A DNA stretch of 11,828 bases, from assembly GCA_946885925.1 (NCBI GenBank), contig CAMPHP010000033.1, positions 1 to 11,828 on the forward strand, written 5' to 3'. Below, in pieces: positions 1-8,714 of the stretch. The DNA is from an uncultured Litorilinea sp. GTDB lineage: Bacteria; Chloroflexota; Anaerolineae; Caldilineales; Caldilineaceae. The position numbers were made by a program, and so were the translations under genes. The first letter of the stretch is position 1; each line of letters starts with the position of its first letter. The notes under the pieces are model-generated. The model was not told where the DNA came from and searched no databases. It saw nothing but the letters and a program-made list of their open reading frames with translations.

Positions 1-38
1 CTATTGTTGGTACAGATGGATACGAAGGTAGGGTCTGC

Positions 39-1349
39 CTAATCTTCGTTGTGTGTTGCGCCGTTACTGTGGCTGTGTACCACCAATTGCCTGGACGTTT
101 CGGGTTCGGGGGCGCTGCCACTTTCGGGATCATTGGGCCAAACCTGATAGACCCAACGCACAGCCTTGCGCCACATACTGCGCGCCGCCGCAGCCTGATA
201 GCCTGCTTGCCAGCGTGTGTTGCGCCACCAATTCGGCTCTGGTTTATCCGTCGGCACACCCCACTGGATGGCACACGCAGCCCAAGTCAATCCTGCACCA
301 AAGCCCACAAAGACCAACTTGTCTCCCGGTTTGACCCTGCCCGCCTTGATCGCTTCGCATAATGCAATGGGGATGCTGGCGGTGCTGGTATTGCCATACT
401 TTTGCAGGTTGATAAAGACCTTTTCTTCGGAAATCTGAAGCTGTTTGAGAACACTGTTTTGGATAATGCGTATATTAGCTTGATGCGGGATTACCAAATC
501 AACATCATCGGTGGTGAGACCCGCACGGTCCAAGACTGCCCGCGTTGCATCGGCCATCACCCGTGTCGCAAAACGAAAGACCGCTTTGCCATCCATCTTC
601 AAAAAATGGTTGCCGCTGCTGACAGTCTCTAGGCTAGCAGGCATCGCGCTGCCACCTGCCGGTAACATCAGCAATTCAGCACCAGAGCCATCGCTACCCA
701 GTTCCGAAGCGATGATTCCACCAGGCACATTGCTGGCTGCAACCAAGACTGCACCCGCGCCATCACCAAAAAGAACACAGGTATTGCGGTCAGTCCAATC
801 CACCACCCGGCTCAACGTCTCTGCACCCAGCACCAGCACATATTCGGCATCTCCTGCCAAGATATGGCCGCGTGCCATAGATAGCCCATAGACGAAGCCA
901 GAACAGGCGGCGCTGAGATCAAACGCCCCGGCGTTTACCGCGCCGAGAGCATCTTGCACGATGCTTGCGGTAGAGGGAAAGATGTATTCGGGTGAACTGG
1001 TAGAACAGATGATCAAATCGATCTTGCTCGGCTCTACATCGGCCACAGTCAATGCCTTGCGCGCCGCGGCCACAGCCAACGAAGCAGATGTTTCTTTGGG
1101 GTCGCTTGCGACCCGGCGCTCTTCAATGCCGGTGCGTGAGCGAATCCATTCGTCGTTTGTCTCCACGATCTGCTCTAAATCGTGGTTAGTGATCACTTTA
1201 TCGGGCACCGAATAACCCCACCCGATGATCTGGGCATAACGCCGTCCATTCTCGCTCGGTGGTGCTGGCGACGGCGCTGTTTCCAGATTGGCGTGCTTGC
1301 CATTCTGATATGCAGCCGGTTCCCGTTGGAACCCTTCAATTTCGGACAT
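39..1349 (-). CDS. fabH: Beta-ketoacyl-ACP synthase III (FabH)
   Basis: FabH condenses acyl-CoA, usually acetyl-CoA or a branched primer, with malonyl-ACP to start type II fatty acid synthesis in the cytoplasm. The 436-residue protein has a thiolase fold with the full Cys-His-Asn triad: Cys149 in SAACSGF, His289 in PHQANIRI and Asn320 in YGNTSTAS. GFGAGLTW near residue 349 and FGDGAGAVL near 194 are also family hallmarks. The ATG start follows a good Shine-Dalgarno GAGGAG (1358-1363, minus strand). It is about 110 residues longer than typical FabH: a polar leader of about 36 residues and a tail of about 70 residues after WGVP (366), rich in Trp, Arg and Ala and ending in a polar stretch. fabF lies 63 nt upstream on the same strand, so cotranscription is likely. 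Seen: motifs and lengths. Inferred: primer preference unknown and tail function unknown. Confidence 0.95.
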   Translation of the reverse strand: MSEIEGFQREPAAYQNGKHANLETAPSPAPPSENGRRYAQIIGWGYSVPDKVITNHDLEQIVETNDEWIRSRTGIEERRVASDPKETSASLAVAAARKALTVADVEPSKIDLIICSTSSPEYIFPSTASIVQDALGAVNAGAFDLSAACSGFVYGLSMARGHILAGDAEYVLVLGAETLSRVVDWTDRNTCVLFGDGAGAVLVAASNVPGGIIASELGSDGSGAELLMLPAGGSAMPASLETVSSGNHFLKMDGKAVFRFATRVMADATRAVLDRAGLTTDDVDLVIPHQANIRIIQNSVLKQLQISEEKVFINLQKYGNTSTASIPIALCEAIKAGRVKPGDKLVFVGFGAGLTWAACAIQWGVPTDKPEPNWWRNTRWQAGYQAAAARSMWRKAVRWVYQVWPNDPESGSAPEPETSRQLVVHSHSNGATHNED

Positions 1350-1412
1350 ATTTATTTCTCCTCAGCGTTGGGTCATAAGTCTGAGTTACTGGCTCTCTAT
1401 CGTGCCGTGACG

Positions 1413-2708
<1,296 letters not shown>

Positions 2709-2853
2709 CTTTGTAAATTTCCGTTCTGAATTTTTTATTCAACAACAGTCCACAAGCTAATTCACTTGCTTAATAAAACACAACAAAATCTCAATAGTTG
2801 CGCCCAAATTTTCTTATATCTCACCAAGTTGCTACGTAACCAAAGAAACGTAG
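2709..2853 (-). other. A/T-rich gap between fabL and fabF
   Basis: This 145-nt stretch has no plausible gene. Read on the minus strand it is strongly A/T-rich. A possible -10 (TATAAG, 2813-2818) lies 19 nt from a TTGGTT, a poor promoter match, so fabF may be read through from fabL or have a weak promoter of its own. No T-run follows the inverted repeat at the fabL stop, so I see no intrinsic terminator separating the two genes. Confidence 0.4.
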
Positions 2854-2859
2854 CTACGT
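2831..2859. repeat. Palindrome and inverted half-site at the fabL stop codon
   Basis: ACGTAGCTACGT (2848-2859) is a perfect 12-bp palindrome covering the fabL TAG stop. A further GCTACGT copy (2831-2837) forms a 7-bp stem with ACGTAGC (2848-2854) across a 10-nt loop. It is A/T-flanked without a T-tract. It could be an mRNA 3' structure or a protein site between fabL and fabF; neither is shown by the sequence alone. Confidence 0.5.
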
Positions 2860-3618
2860 GTGCAATTTGCCAGCCAAGTGGCTGTAGCCACCGTCGATCA
2901 CAATCGTCTGCCCAACAATCATCTGTGCGGCGGGTGAGCAAAGAAACTCGACCACGCCAGCGACATCCTCTGGCGTAGCCAGCCGCCCTGCCGGTGTCTG
3001 CTCGCGCACCAGTGCCACTAAATCATCCGGATTGGGGAGCGAGCGGATGGCATCTGTCTCGATGACGCCCGGACTGACTGCATTGACGATGATTCCCTCA
3101 GCTGCAAGTTCCACCCCCCAATAGCGCACCATCGCTTCCAGCGCAGCTTTAGAGCTACCCACTAGTCCATAATTCTCGATGACGCGATCAGCCCCCAAAC
3201 TGGTCAGCGCCACCACGCGCCCACCACCTCGTGCCCGCATCAGCGGTACAGCATGTTGCACCAGGGAGAGAAAACCCCAAGCATTTGTCTCCATCGTGCG
3301 CTGCCAATGTTTCGCGGTGATGGAGAGCAAGGGTTCCATCACACCCAGAGCAGCATTGGAAACCAAAATATCCAATCCACCAAAAACCTGCACCCCAGCA
3401 AAGAGCCGAGCCACATCCTGCGGGTCACCTACATCGGCCTTGACGAGCAAGGTGCGCCGTCCAATGGCTTCTATGGCATCTGCCACCTCGCGGGCGGCAT
3501 GACCCTTACGCAAATAGCAAATGACCACATCCGCCCCAGCATGGGCCAACCGTAACGCCACTGCCCGCCCAATGCCGCGCGAACCACCTGTTACCAATGC
3601 GATGTTGCCTGTTAGCAT
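2854..3618 (-). CDS. fabL: Enoyl-ACP reductase III (FabL-type SDR)
   Basis: This is probably the NADPH-dependent enoyl-ACP reductase that completes each elongation cycle. The 254-residue short-chain dehydrogenase has the dinucleotide motif TGGSRGIG (10-17), NAALGV (88-93), and Tyr150/Lys157 in the order Y-x6-K, the spacing of enoyl reductases rather than the Y-x3-K of ordinary SDRs such as FabG. The stretches ENYGLVGSSKAALEA, IIVNAVSPGVIETDA, TPAGR and IVGQTIVIDGG closely match what I recall of Bacillus subtilis FabL. The ATG start is preceded by a G-rich AGGGCAGGG stretch. It precedes fabF and fabH on the same strand, which supports a fatty-acid role. The alternative is a generic FabG-like reductase, but the Y-x6-K spacing argues against it. 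If it is FabL, intrinsic resistance to triclosan-type FabI inhibitors would be expected. Confidence 0.82.
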   Translation of the reverse strand: MLTGNIALVTGGSRGIGRAVALRLAHAGADVVICYLRKGHAAREVADAIEAIGRRTLLVKADVGDPQDVARLFAGVQVFGGLDILVSNAALGVMEPLLSITAKHWQRTMETNAWGFLSLVQHAVPLMRARGGGRVVALTSLGADRVIENYGLVGSSKAALEAMVRYWGVELAAEGIIVNAVSPGVIETDAIRSLPNPDDLVALVREQTPAGRLATPEDVAGVVEFLCSPAAQMIVGQTIVIDGGYSHLAGKLHT

Positions 3619-3891
3619 GTTGCCCTGCCCTCTCTGTCCATCTCTCCATGATCCCTGGGAAGCCCACGCCCACCATCCAGCCGGTGCGCGAGTATATCAC
3701 CAGCCAGAAAGCAAACAAAAAGCCAGACCGAGGGATCACCTCAACCTGGCTACTAACACGTCGCCATGCTATACCTTTCAGCAAAACGCTGCTAACATAA
3801 CGTTGTGACTCGGCTGTCCTACAACAGCCTGCCTTGATGAGAATCCGGGGCTGCTTATGTCACCGAAGCGATTTTCTTGAGAGGCATAAAC
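3619..3891. other. Divergent intergenic region fabL / araC-like gene
   Basis: This 273-nt region separates the minus-strand fab cluster from the plus-strand regulator gene and holds the upstream control regions of both. A candidate minus-strand promoter is listed separately. GGCTGT-N6-ACAGCC (3812-3829) is a short perfect inverted repeat about 60 nt before the regulator start that could be an operator. I see no convincing gene here. Confidence 0.5.
3691..3718 (-). promoter_or_regulatory. Candidate sigma-70 promoter for fabL
   Basis: Minus strand: TTGTTT (3713-3718), 16-nt spacer, TATACT (3691-3696). The -10 matches the consensus at 5 of 6 positions but the -35 at only 3 of 6. The start point would fall near 3684, giving a leader of about 66 nt before the fabL ATG. 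It is a plausible promoter by position and -10 quality only. Confidence 0.4.
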
Positions 3892-4563
3892 ATGAACATT
3901 ATCTATCAAGAAAGAGTGCCGGACTCGCCATACATTGAAAAGATTATGCATGGCTGGACAGCAGCCGATGAAACCTTTGTTCGTCCCGCCGAGGCCCATT
4001 GGCATATGGTTTTTTCAAAACGGAATGGTTGCACGTACCCGCTCATCGTCGGACCGTGGACAACAGCTGGCGTTGCGTCCTGGACAAAAGATGCTGAGAT
4101 TCTTTGGATCAAGTTCAAACTAGGCATCTTTATACCTCATCTGCCCACAAGAAACCTCTTGAATACGGAGACAGTTCTACCAAAAGCGGCAAGCAAATCC
4201 TTCTGGTTGAAGAGTTCGGCATGGCAGTTCCCGAACTTTGAAAATGCAGACACGTTTGTAGAAAAGCTGGTGCGCGCTGAAGTGCTGGTTTGTGATAGGG
4301 TCGTGACCGCTGCGCTACAGGATCAATTGCCAGAGATGCCATCCCGCACAATCCGGCATCGTTTCTTGCAAGCCACGGGCTTGTCGCAAAACCACATTCG
4401 CCAACTGGAACGCGCACAGCAGGCGGCGGCTCTTTTAGAGCAAGGTAATTTAATCCTCGATGTGGTCAGTGAGGTGGATTATGCCGATCAGTCACATCTG
4501 ACCCGCTCGCTAAAGAAATTTACGGGATATACACCCTCCCAAATCATCCAGCTATCCACCTGA
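3892..4563 (+). CDS. AraC/XylS-family transcriptional regulator
   Basis: This is a 223-residue DNA-binding regulator. The C-terminal AraC double helix-turn-helix spans about 152-220, with the second-helix signature YADQSHLTRSLKKFTGYTPSQI divided across 197-218 and the first in RFLQATGLSQNHIRQLERAQQ (158-178). The N-terminal 140 residues are a sensor-like domain of the compact type often seen in small AraC proteins (HWHMVF at 36-41); its ligand cannot be read from the sequence. I chose ATG at 3892 because GAGAGG (3879-3884) lies 7 nt upstream; an in-frame TTG at 3877 is less likely. The RibD-C/DHFR-like gene starts 96 nt downstream on the same strand, and such pairs recur in bacteria, so this protein may control that gene. 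Confidence 0.85.
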   Translation: MNIIYQERVPDSPYIEKIMHGWTAADETFVRPAEAHWHMVFSKRNGCTYPLIVGPWTTAGVASWTKDAEILWIKFKLGIFIPHLPTRNLLNTETVLPKAASKSFWLKSSAWQFPNFENADTFVEKLVRAEVLVCDRVVTAALQDQLPEMPSRTIRHRFLQATGLSQNHIRQLERAQQAAALLEQGNLILDVVSEVDYADQSHLTRSLKKFTGYTPSQIIQLST

Positions 4564-4645
4564 GAAGCTTGCCATTTTGTTCAAGACAACATGCTTTTGC
4601 CTGGTATATCATACAAATATGCTAGAAAAACGGATTGCTAGAGCT

Positions 4646-4652
4646 AAAGGAG
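4646..4652 (+). promoter_or_regulatory. Shine-Dalgarno site deciding the start of the DHFR-like gene
   Basis: AAAGGAG lies 7 nt before ATG 4660 and overlaps no alternative start with usable spacing. The in-frame TTG at 4654 would lie only 1 nt after it. This selects ATG 4660 as the start. Confidence 0.75.
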
Positions 4653-4659
4653 TTTGAAC

Positions 4660-5247
4660 ATGGGAAAAGTCGGCACGGGCTTCTCAACATCACTGGATGG
4701 GTTTATCGCCGGGCCAAACGATGATGTACAGCACGTCTTTAAGTGGTTCTTTAGCGGCGACACCGAGGTCAAGTATCCCAGCGGTATGACGGTCATGGTC
4801 TCACCAGAGAGCGCCAAAGTGCTTCACGAGCAAATTGAAACGACAGGTGCGTTGGTGACAGGACGGCGACAGTTTGATAACACCAAAGCATGGGGCGGTA
4901 GACATCCTTTTGATGTACCTGTCTTTGTCGTGACTCATACCACCCCCCAAGAATGGACGCAACAGGAATCTCCCTTCACCTTCGTCACCGATGGCGTTGA
5001 AAGCGCTATTGAAAAAGCCAAGCAGGTCGCAGGAGACAAAAACGTCGTTGTAGATGGCGCGAGTATTGCCCAACAGGCTATTAAAGCCGGACTGGTTGAT
5101 GAAATAGGAATCGATCTGGTGCCTGTCCTGCTCGGTAACGGCGTGCGCTTTTTCGACAACCTGGGTCCTGAGCCTATTGAATTGGAGATCACAAGGGTAA
5201 TCGAAGCCCCAGGGGTAACCCATATTCGCTACCGCGTGGTCAAGTAA
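4660..5247 (+). CDS. Dihydrofolate reductase family protein (RibD C-terminal domain)
   Basis: This 195-residue single-domain protein has the RibD-C/DHFR-like fold, which binds NAD(P)H and reduces pteridine-, pyrimidine- or related substrates. Visible family features are the N-terminal strand with SLDGFIAGPNDD (11-22), the nucleotide-loop segment LVTGRRQFD (65-73), and the C-terminal VVDGASIAQQAIKAGLVDE (130-148) followed by VPVLLGNGVRFFD (154-166). It is a stand-alone reductase domain without the RibD deaminase half. It is therefore more likely a general or detoxifying reductase of this superfamily than the riboflavin enzyme or a true FolA. It follows the AraC-type gene by 96 nt on the same strand and converges with the PA14 gene 119 nt downstream. 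The substrate is unknown. Confidence 0.85.
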   Translation: MGKVGTGFSTSLDGFIAGPNDDVQHVFKWFFSGDTEVKYPSGMTVMVSPESAKVLHEQIETTGALVTGRRQFDNTKAWGGRHPFDVPVFVVTHTTPQEWTQQESPFTFVTDGVESAIEKAKQVAGDKNVVVDGASIAQQAIKAGLVDEIGIDLVPVLLGNGVRFFDNLGPEPIELEITRVIEAPGVTHIRYRVVK

Positions 5248-5292
5248 CGGCGTTTCACAGCAGAAACCAGACTCGGCTGAATGTCATTCCGT

Positions 5293-5325
5293 TCGCAGCG
5301 TGGGGCATAGCCCACAAGTCTGCGA
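5293..5325. repeat. Two-part stem-loop between convergent genes
   Basis: An outer stem TCGCAG (5293-5298) / CTGCGA (5320-5325) encloses an inner stem GTGGG (5300-5304) / CCCAC (5311-5315) with a 6-nt loop. It lies between the converging DHFR-like and PA14 genes, so a 3'-end or terminator-like role is reasonable. There is no T-tract on either strand, so intrinsic termination is not established. Confidence 0.5.
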
Positions 5326-5330
5326 GGATA

Positions 5331-5362
5331 AATTCCCCTCCATCGGGGGGTAGATGGGGATT
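5331..5362 (-). repeat. Imperfect inverted repeat just past the PA14 gene
   Basis: CCATC (5340-5344) / GATGG (5353-5357) form a 5-bp stem extended by C-runs and G-runs and flanking AATT/ATT with bulges. It starts 4 nt after the PA14 gene's stop and may form the 3' end of that mRNA. No clear T-run follows, so I call it a repeat rather than a terminator. Confidence 0.35.
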
Positions 5363-5366
5363 CCTC

Positions 5367-6950
5367 TTACTGTGGTCCCACATAGGTAGCATCAAGATAC
5401 CACCAGAGCTTCAGGCTCGCGTTGCCAGTCCGCTCGTAATACTGAACCTCAACCGTGTGCCATCCTGAACGCAGGCCAAACATCCGATTGGTTAACTCTT
5501 TATACCCATCGCGCCAGGCATTCAGCACCAAATATCCATCCACATAGACGCGCAAGCCATCATCCGTATTGGCACGAAAGACAAAGTTGCCACCCTCGAA
5601 GGGAAAATCACCAACCCAGCGCGCAGACCAAAAATCATTGCCCAATGCAGAGGGACGTGGAGAACTCACCGCCCAGTTGTAATCTAGCGGATTTTGGCCG
5701 CGTACTTCCTCTTGCCGGAAGGTCGGGTTGCCCGTTGGCTCCACACCCGCGTAATAGCTTGCTTGCCAAACAGCGTCGTCCACGCCCGCGCTATAGGCAA
5801 ATCGCACCTTAGCCAACCCGGACTGTTCATAATACTCCACACGAATCTCATGTTCGCCGGTTAGTACCTGCCCTACCGAGTAAATCCGGCTTGGGTCGGC
5901 GGGCCATGCATCAATGATGAGCCGGTTATCGACCCAGACACGCACGCCATCGTCCGCCTGGGCAGTAAACTGGTAAAAGGCAGGCGTCACCGAAACGCGC
6001 CGGGAGAAACGAATCGAGAAACCATCAGCGGGAAGTTGGCTCGGCCCACCACTGCCCCAGTCAAAGTTCACATCGGGTACATCAACTACCGCAACAGGCG
6101 TACCGTCCAAACGCTGGTTGCTATAGAGTTCCGCACGCCAGCCTGTGAAGGGGACGGCTGTAGGTGTGGGTGCAGCAGTCGGACCTAGCACAACGGGTAC
6201 GGGCGTCGGCACGCTGGGCGTGATCACTGGCACATCCCCCGCACTTCCTTGCACATCAACCAAACGCCGGTCAATCCACCCTTGTTGCCCGTCACCGCAA
6301 CTTAATTCTAGCCAGGTGCCTGCCGTGTTGCGCCCCGTTACAGTACAGACTTGCCGCCGAACTACCGAACCGACACGCGAATACTGAGAGCCAGGCCCAC
6401 CGTAAAGATTTACCCGATCAAACTTGACGACGGCTTGCGGTGCAGCCCCTTGTGCCGCCGGGATATAGATGATAGTTTCATCTGGTTCGGGATCTTCAGC
6501 GCCTAGAATGCCACCGACAACAATTAATGGTGGGTCACCTGCCTGCTCAGGAGCTTGGACTATGCCCCACACCCGCACATAGACCGTGCTGCCACGGCGC
6601 GACAAGGTATCAATCTGCCGTTCAATCTCTGGTGATTGTCCTGCCAGCGCAAAATAGCCGTTCTCTACCGTCGCAAAGTAAAAGGTATAGAGCCGTCCGC
6701 CTGGTTTCTCCAGTTGTCCCAGCAACCCATAGACCTGTTTACCTATCGCCAGTCTGGCAACAGGGGTGGGAGTTCGCACACCGGAGGGAACGAGAGGTAT
6801 ATAGATGATCTGATTGCGCTGTTGCGGCGTATCGTCTTGCGCGCTGGCGGATGGTATCATGAGCAATCCACCGGCAATTGCCAGCAGTGACACCAGCAGG
6901 CCAATGCCCAACCATCTCTGCCCCATCTTGCGCGTGACCATAGCCTTCAT
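5367..6950 (-). CDS. Secreted protein with SH3b and two PA14 domains
   Basis: This is a 527-residue exported protein of unknown exact role. A signal peptide with Arg/Lys head and a hydrophobic core (13-32) ends at SASA-QDD, with cleavage near 37. Residues 65-155 form a beta-rich domain, possibly OB-like (KQVYGLLGQLEKPGGRLYTF). An SH3b domain lies at about 172-234 (VNLYGGPGSQYSRVG, GWIDRRLV). A Pro/Thr-rich linker (240-266) leads to two PA14 domains at about 269-387 and 394-520. Each PA14 has the DDG motif (ADDGVRVWVD 332-341; TDDGLRVYVD 462-471) and the HEIRVEYYE / HTVEVQYYE strand. PA14 domains usually bind carbohydrate, so cell-surface or matrix binding is inferred. The ATG at 6950 has AAGG directly against it; the in-frame ATG at 6941 has AAGGA at 8 nt and may be the true start. 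There is no catalytic domain. Confidence 0.85.
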   Translation of the reverse strand: MKAMVTRKMGQRWLGIGLLVSLLAIAGGLLMIPSASAQDDTPQQRNQIIYIPLVPSGVRTPTPVARLAIGKQVYGLLGQLEKPGGRLYTFYFATVENGYFALAGQSPEIERQIDTLSRRGSTVYVRVWGIVQAPEQAGDPPLIVVGGILGAEDPEPDETIIYIPAAQGAAPQAVVKFDRVNLYGGPGSQYSRVGSVVRRQVCTVTGRNTAGTWLELSCGDGQQGWIDRRLVDVQGSAGDVPVITPSVPTPVPVVLGPTAAPTPTAVPFTGWRAELYSNQRLDGTPVAVVDVPDVNFDWGSGGPSQLPADGFSIRFSRRVSVTPAFYQFTAQADDGVRVWVDNRLIIDAWPADPSRIYSVGQVLTGEHEIRVEYYEQSGLAKVRFAYSAGVDDAVWQASYYAGVEPTGNPTFRQEEVRGQNPLDYNWAVSSPRPSALGNDFWSARWVGDFPFEGGNFVFRANTDDGLRVYVDGYLVLNAWRDGYKELTNRMFGLRSGWHTVEVQYYERTGNASLKLWWYLDATYVGPQ

Positions 6951-7014
6951 CCTTGTAGGAGTTGTTGTTCGAGGTCGCCGTCCAACTATCGGTTGTCGAT
7001 GATCGCCAGTCTAG

Positions 7015-7042
7015 AATATACCCTCTATAGCTTACTACGCAA
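7015..7042 (-). promoter_or_regulatory. Promoter of the PA14/SH3b gene
   Basis: Minus strand: TTGCGT (7037-7042), 16-nt spacer, TATATT (7015-7020). The -10 matches 5 of 6 and the -35 begins TTG. The predicted start point near 7008 leaves a leader of about 58 nt. The -35 lies inside the unit of the 13-bp tandem repeat closest to the gene. Confidence 0.6.
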
Positions 7043-7069
7043 TCTTACTACGCAATCTTACTACGCAAT
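7031..7069. repeat. Perfect tandem repeat, 3 x 13 bp
   Basis: The unit CTTACTACGCAAT occurs three times without a mismatch at 7031-7043, 7044-7056 and 7057-7069. On the minus strand each unit contains TTGCGT, a -35-like hexamer, and the first unit supplies the -35 of the predicted PA14-gene promoter. The array lies between the radA stop and the PA14 gene. Confidence 0.95.
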
Positions 7070-7113
7070 ACTCATGCGTGATGTTCCGCCAGAGTATGCT
7101 ATAACGAACTCGG

Positions 7114-8508
7114 CTAACTCACCAGCGCTATATCCAACGCCTCGCGCAGGGTACGCGCGCCGATCACCTCAATGCCGCTGGGCAGTGTTTCGCCACGTTT
7201 TAGCATATTGCGCGGGGCTAGGGCGCGGGTAAAGCCAAGTTTGGCGGCTTCATGCAGCCGCCGCGAGAGTTGGCCCACGCTGCGCAACTCACCGCTCAGG
7301 CCCACTTCGCCCAAGACCGCCACATCGGCTGCCACCGGCAAATTGCGAAAGCTGGAAGCAATTGCCACAGCCATCGCCAAGTCTGCGGCTGGCTCCACAA
7401 TCCGCATACCACCAACGATGTTGACAAAAACATCCTGGTCACTCAGGTTGATTCCCACACGCTTGCTCAAAACTGCCGTCAGCAGCAGCAAACGGTTAAG
7501 GTCAATGCCATTCCCCGTGCGCCGCGGTTGGCTAAAGCTCGTGTGGCTGCTCAATGCTTGCACCTCCACCAACAGCGGGCGTGTCCCTTCCATCGAGACC
7601 GCAATGGCGCTGCCCGCGGCGTTGGGCAAACGCTCGGCCAAAAACATCTCCGAGGGATTACGCACCTCCACCATACCCCCCTCGCCCATCTCGAAAATGC
7701 CCACTTCGTTCGTGCTGCCAAAACGATTCTTCACCGAACGCAGCAGCCGATAGGCGTGAAAGCGTTCTCCCTCCAATTGCAGCACCACATCGACCATATG
7801 CTCCAGGACGCGCGGCCCTGCAATCGTGCCATCTTTGGTCACATGGCCCACGAGAAAAATGGGGATGTTATGTTGCTTGCCCATCCGCAACAGCAATGAG
7901 GCACTATCACGCACCTGGCTAACGCTCCCGGCGGTGCTGCTGCCTGCTTCATTGTAGATCGCTTGGATCGAATCAACAATGACCAGCACAGGGCGCATAC
8001 GCTCAATATGCTCGATAATCTGCTCCACGACGATCTCAGGCAAGATAAAGAGGCGCTCTTCACGAATGCCCAACCGTTGTGCACGCCTTGCAATCTGATG
8101 GTCGCTCTCTTCCGCACTCACATAGAGCACTGCACCTGACCTGTTTGCCACCTCTGCTGCCATCTGTAAAAGGATGGTGCTCTTGCCAATGCCAGGGTCG
8201 CCACCAACCAGCACACCGGATCCAGGCACAATGCCCCCACCCAAGACGCGGTTCAGCTCGCTATTGCCCAACACCAAACGAGGCACGCCATCTTCAGGAA
8301 TCTGTGCCAGCGAGACCGGCTGTGCATTCTGAAGCAGCCCTATTCCCACTGGCGAACGGTTCTTTTCCGCGGGGCGAACTTCGACCTCTTCCAGCGTATT
8401 CCATTCGCCGCAATCAGGGCATTTGCCCAGCCACTTCATCTGCACACCGCCACAGGCAGAGCAGACATATTGAACCTTCGTTTGTGTCTTTGTCTTCGCC
8501 ACGCTCAC
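7114..8508 (-). CDS. radA: DNA repair protein RadA
   Basis: RadA is a RecA-like ATPase that drives branch migration of recombination intermediates during DNA repair in the cytoplasm. The 464-residue protein is full length. It has an N-terminal C4 zinc finger (Cys16, Cys19, Cys30, Cys33), Walker A GGDPGIGKST (102-111), Walker B VLVIVDS (174-180), the RadA signature KNRFG (260-264), and a Lon-protease-like C-terminal domain from about 300. The first in-frame start is GTG at 8508, only 3 nt from AAGGA (8512-8516). The GTG two codons in (8502) has a better 9-nt spacing and may be the real start. A near-consensus promoter lies just upstream. The PA14 gene downstream has its own promoter, so radA is probably a single-gene unit. 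Confidence 0.97.
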   Translation of the reverse strand: MSVAKTKTQTKVQYVCSACGGVQMKWLGKCPDCGEWNTLEEVEVRPAEKNRSPVGIGLLQNAQPVSLAQIPEDGVPRLVLGNSELNRVLGGGIVPGSGVLVGGDPGIGKSTILLQMAAEVANRSGAVLYVSAEESDHQIARRAQRLGIREERLFILPEIVVEQIIEHIERMRPVLVIVDSIQAIYNEAGSSTAGSVSQVRDSASLLLRMGKQHNIPIFLVGHVTKDGTIAGPRVLEHMVDVVLQLEGERFHAYRLLRSVKNRFGSTNEVGIFEMGEGGMVEVRNPSEMFLAERLPNAAGSAIAVSMEGTRPLLVEVQALSSHTSFSQPRRTGNGIDLNRLLLLTAVLSKRVGINLSDQDVFVNIVGGMRIVEPAADLAMAVAIASSFRNLPVAADVAVLGEVGLSGELRSVGQLSRRLHEAAKLGFTRALAPRNMLKRGETLPSGIEVIGARTLREALDIALVS

Positions 8509-8544
8509 TATTCCTTTGCATCACCAGAACATTTGTACGCCTCT

Positions 8545-8573
8545 ATTATACGATCTTCCACTATTATCGTCAA
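8545..8573 (-). promoter_or_regulatory. Near-consensus sigma-70 promoter of radA
   Basis: Minus strand: TTGACG (8568-8573), exactly 17 nt spacer, TATAAT (8545-8550). The -10 is perfect and the -35 matches 5 of 6. The predicted start near 8538 gives a leader of about 30 nt. This is one of the two best promoters in the window. Confidence 0.85.
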
Positions 8574-8606
8574 TCTGCACACACCCGTCCAGAGAGACAC
8601 CCAGAT

Positions 8607-8645
8607 AAAAAAACTTCCTAGCCGCCAGAGATGGTGCTAGGAAGT
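8607..8645 (-). terminator. Intrinsic terminator read on the minus strand
   Basis: A 10-bp perfect stem ACTTCCTAGC (8613-8622) / GCTAGGAAGT (8636-8645), with an inner CCA/TGG pair, is followed on the minus strand by seven T's (plus-strand A-run 8607-8613). It would stop transcripts moving leftward before the radA promoter. No clear minus-strand gene lies upstream, so it may insulate radA from antisense transcription off the toxin-like gene, or end an unrecognised RNA. Confidence 0.75.
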
Positions 8646-8688
8646 GAAGAATCAAGGGATAGTGCAAATGCTATGAGTAAATGAGATA

Positions 8689-8710
8689 GCGGGAACGCCG
8701 TTGTTCCCGC
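8689..8710. repeat. 8-bp inverted repeat with 6-nt loop
   Basis: GCGGGAAC (8689-8696) pairs perfectly with GTTCCCGC (8703-8710). Flanking TAG/CTA can extend the stem across a bulge. It is the middle of three consecutive hairpins. Confidence 0.65.
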
Positions 8711-8714
8711 CGCT

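Noticed and set aside
7031..7069. CRISPR array
   Set aside because: The 13-bp units are directly adjacent with no spacers and there are no cas genes.
7839..8117. Alternative reading frames within radA and the fab genes
   Set aside because: They lie fully inside genes with complete family motifs and show no domain or ribosome-binding signal of their own.
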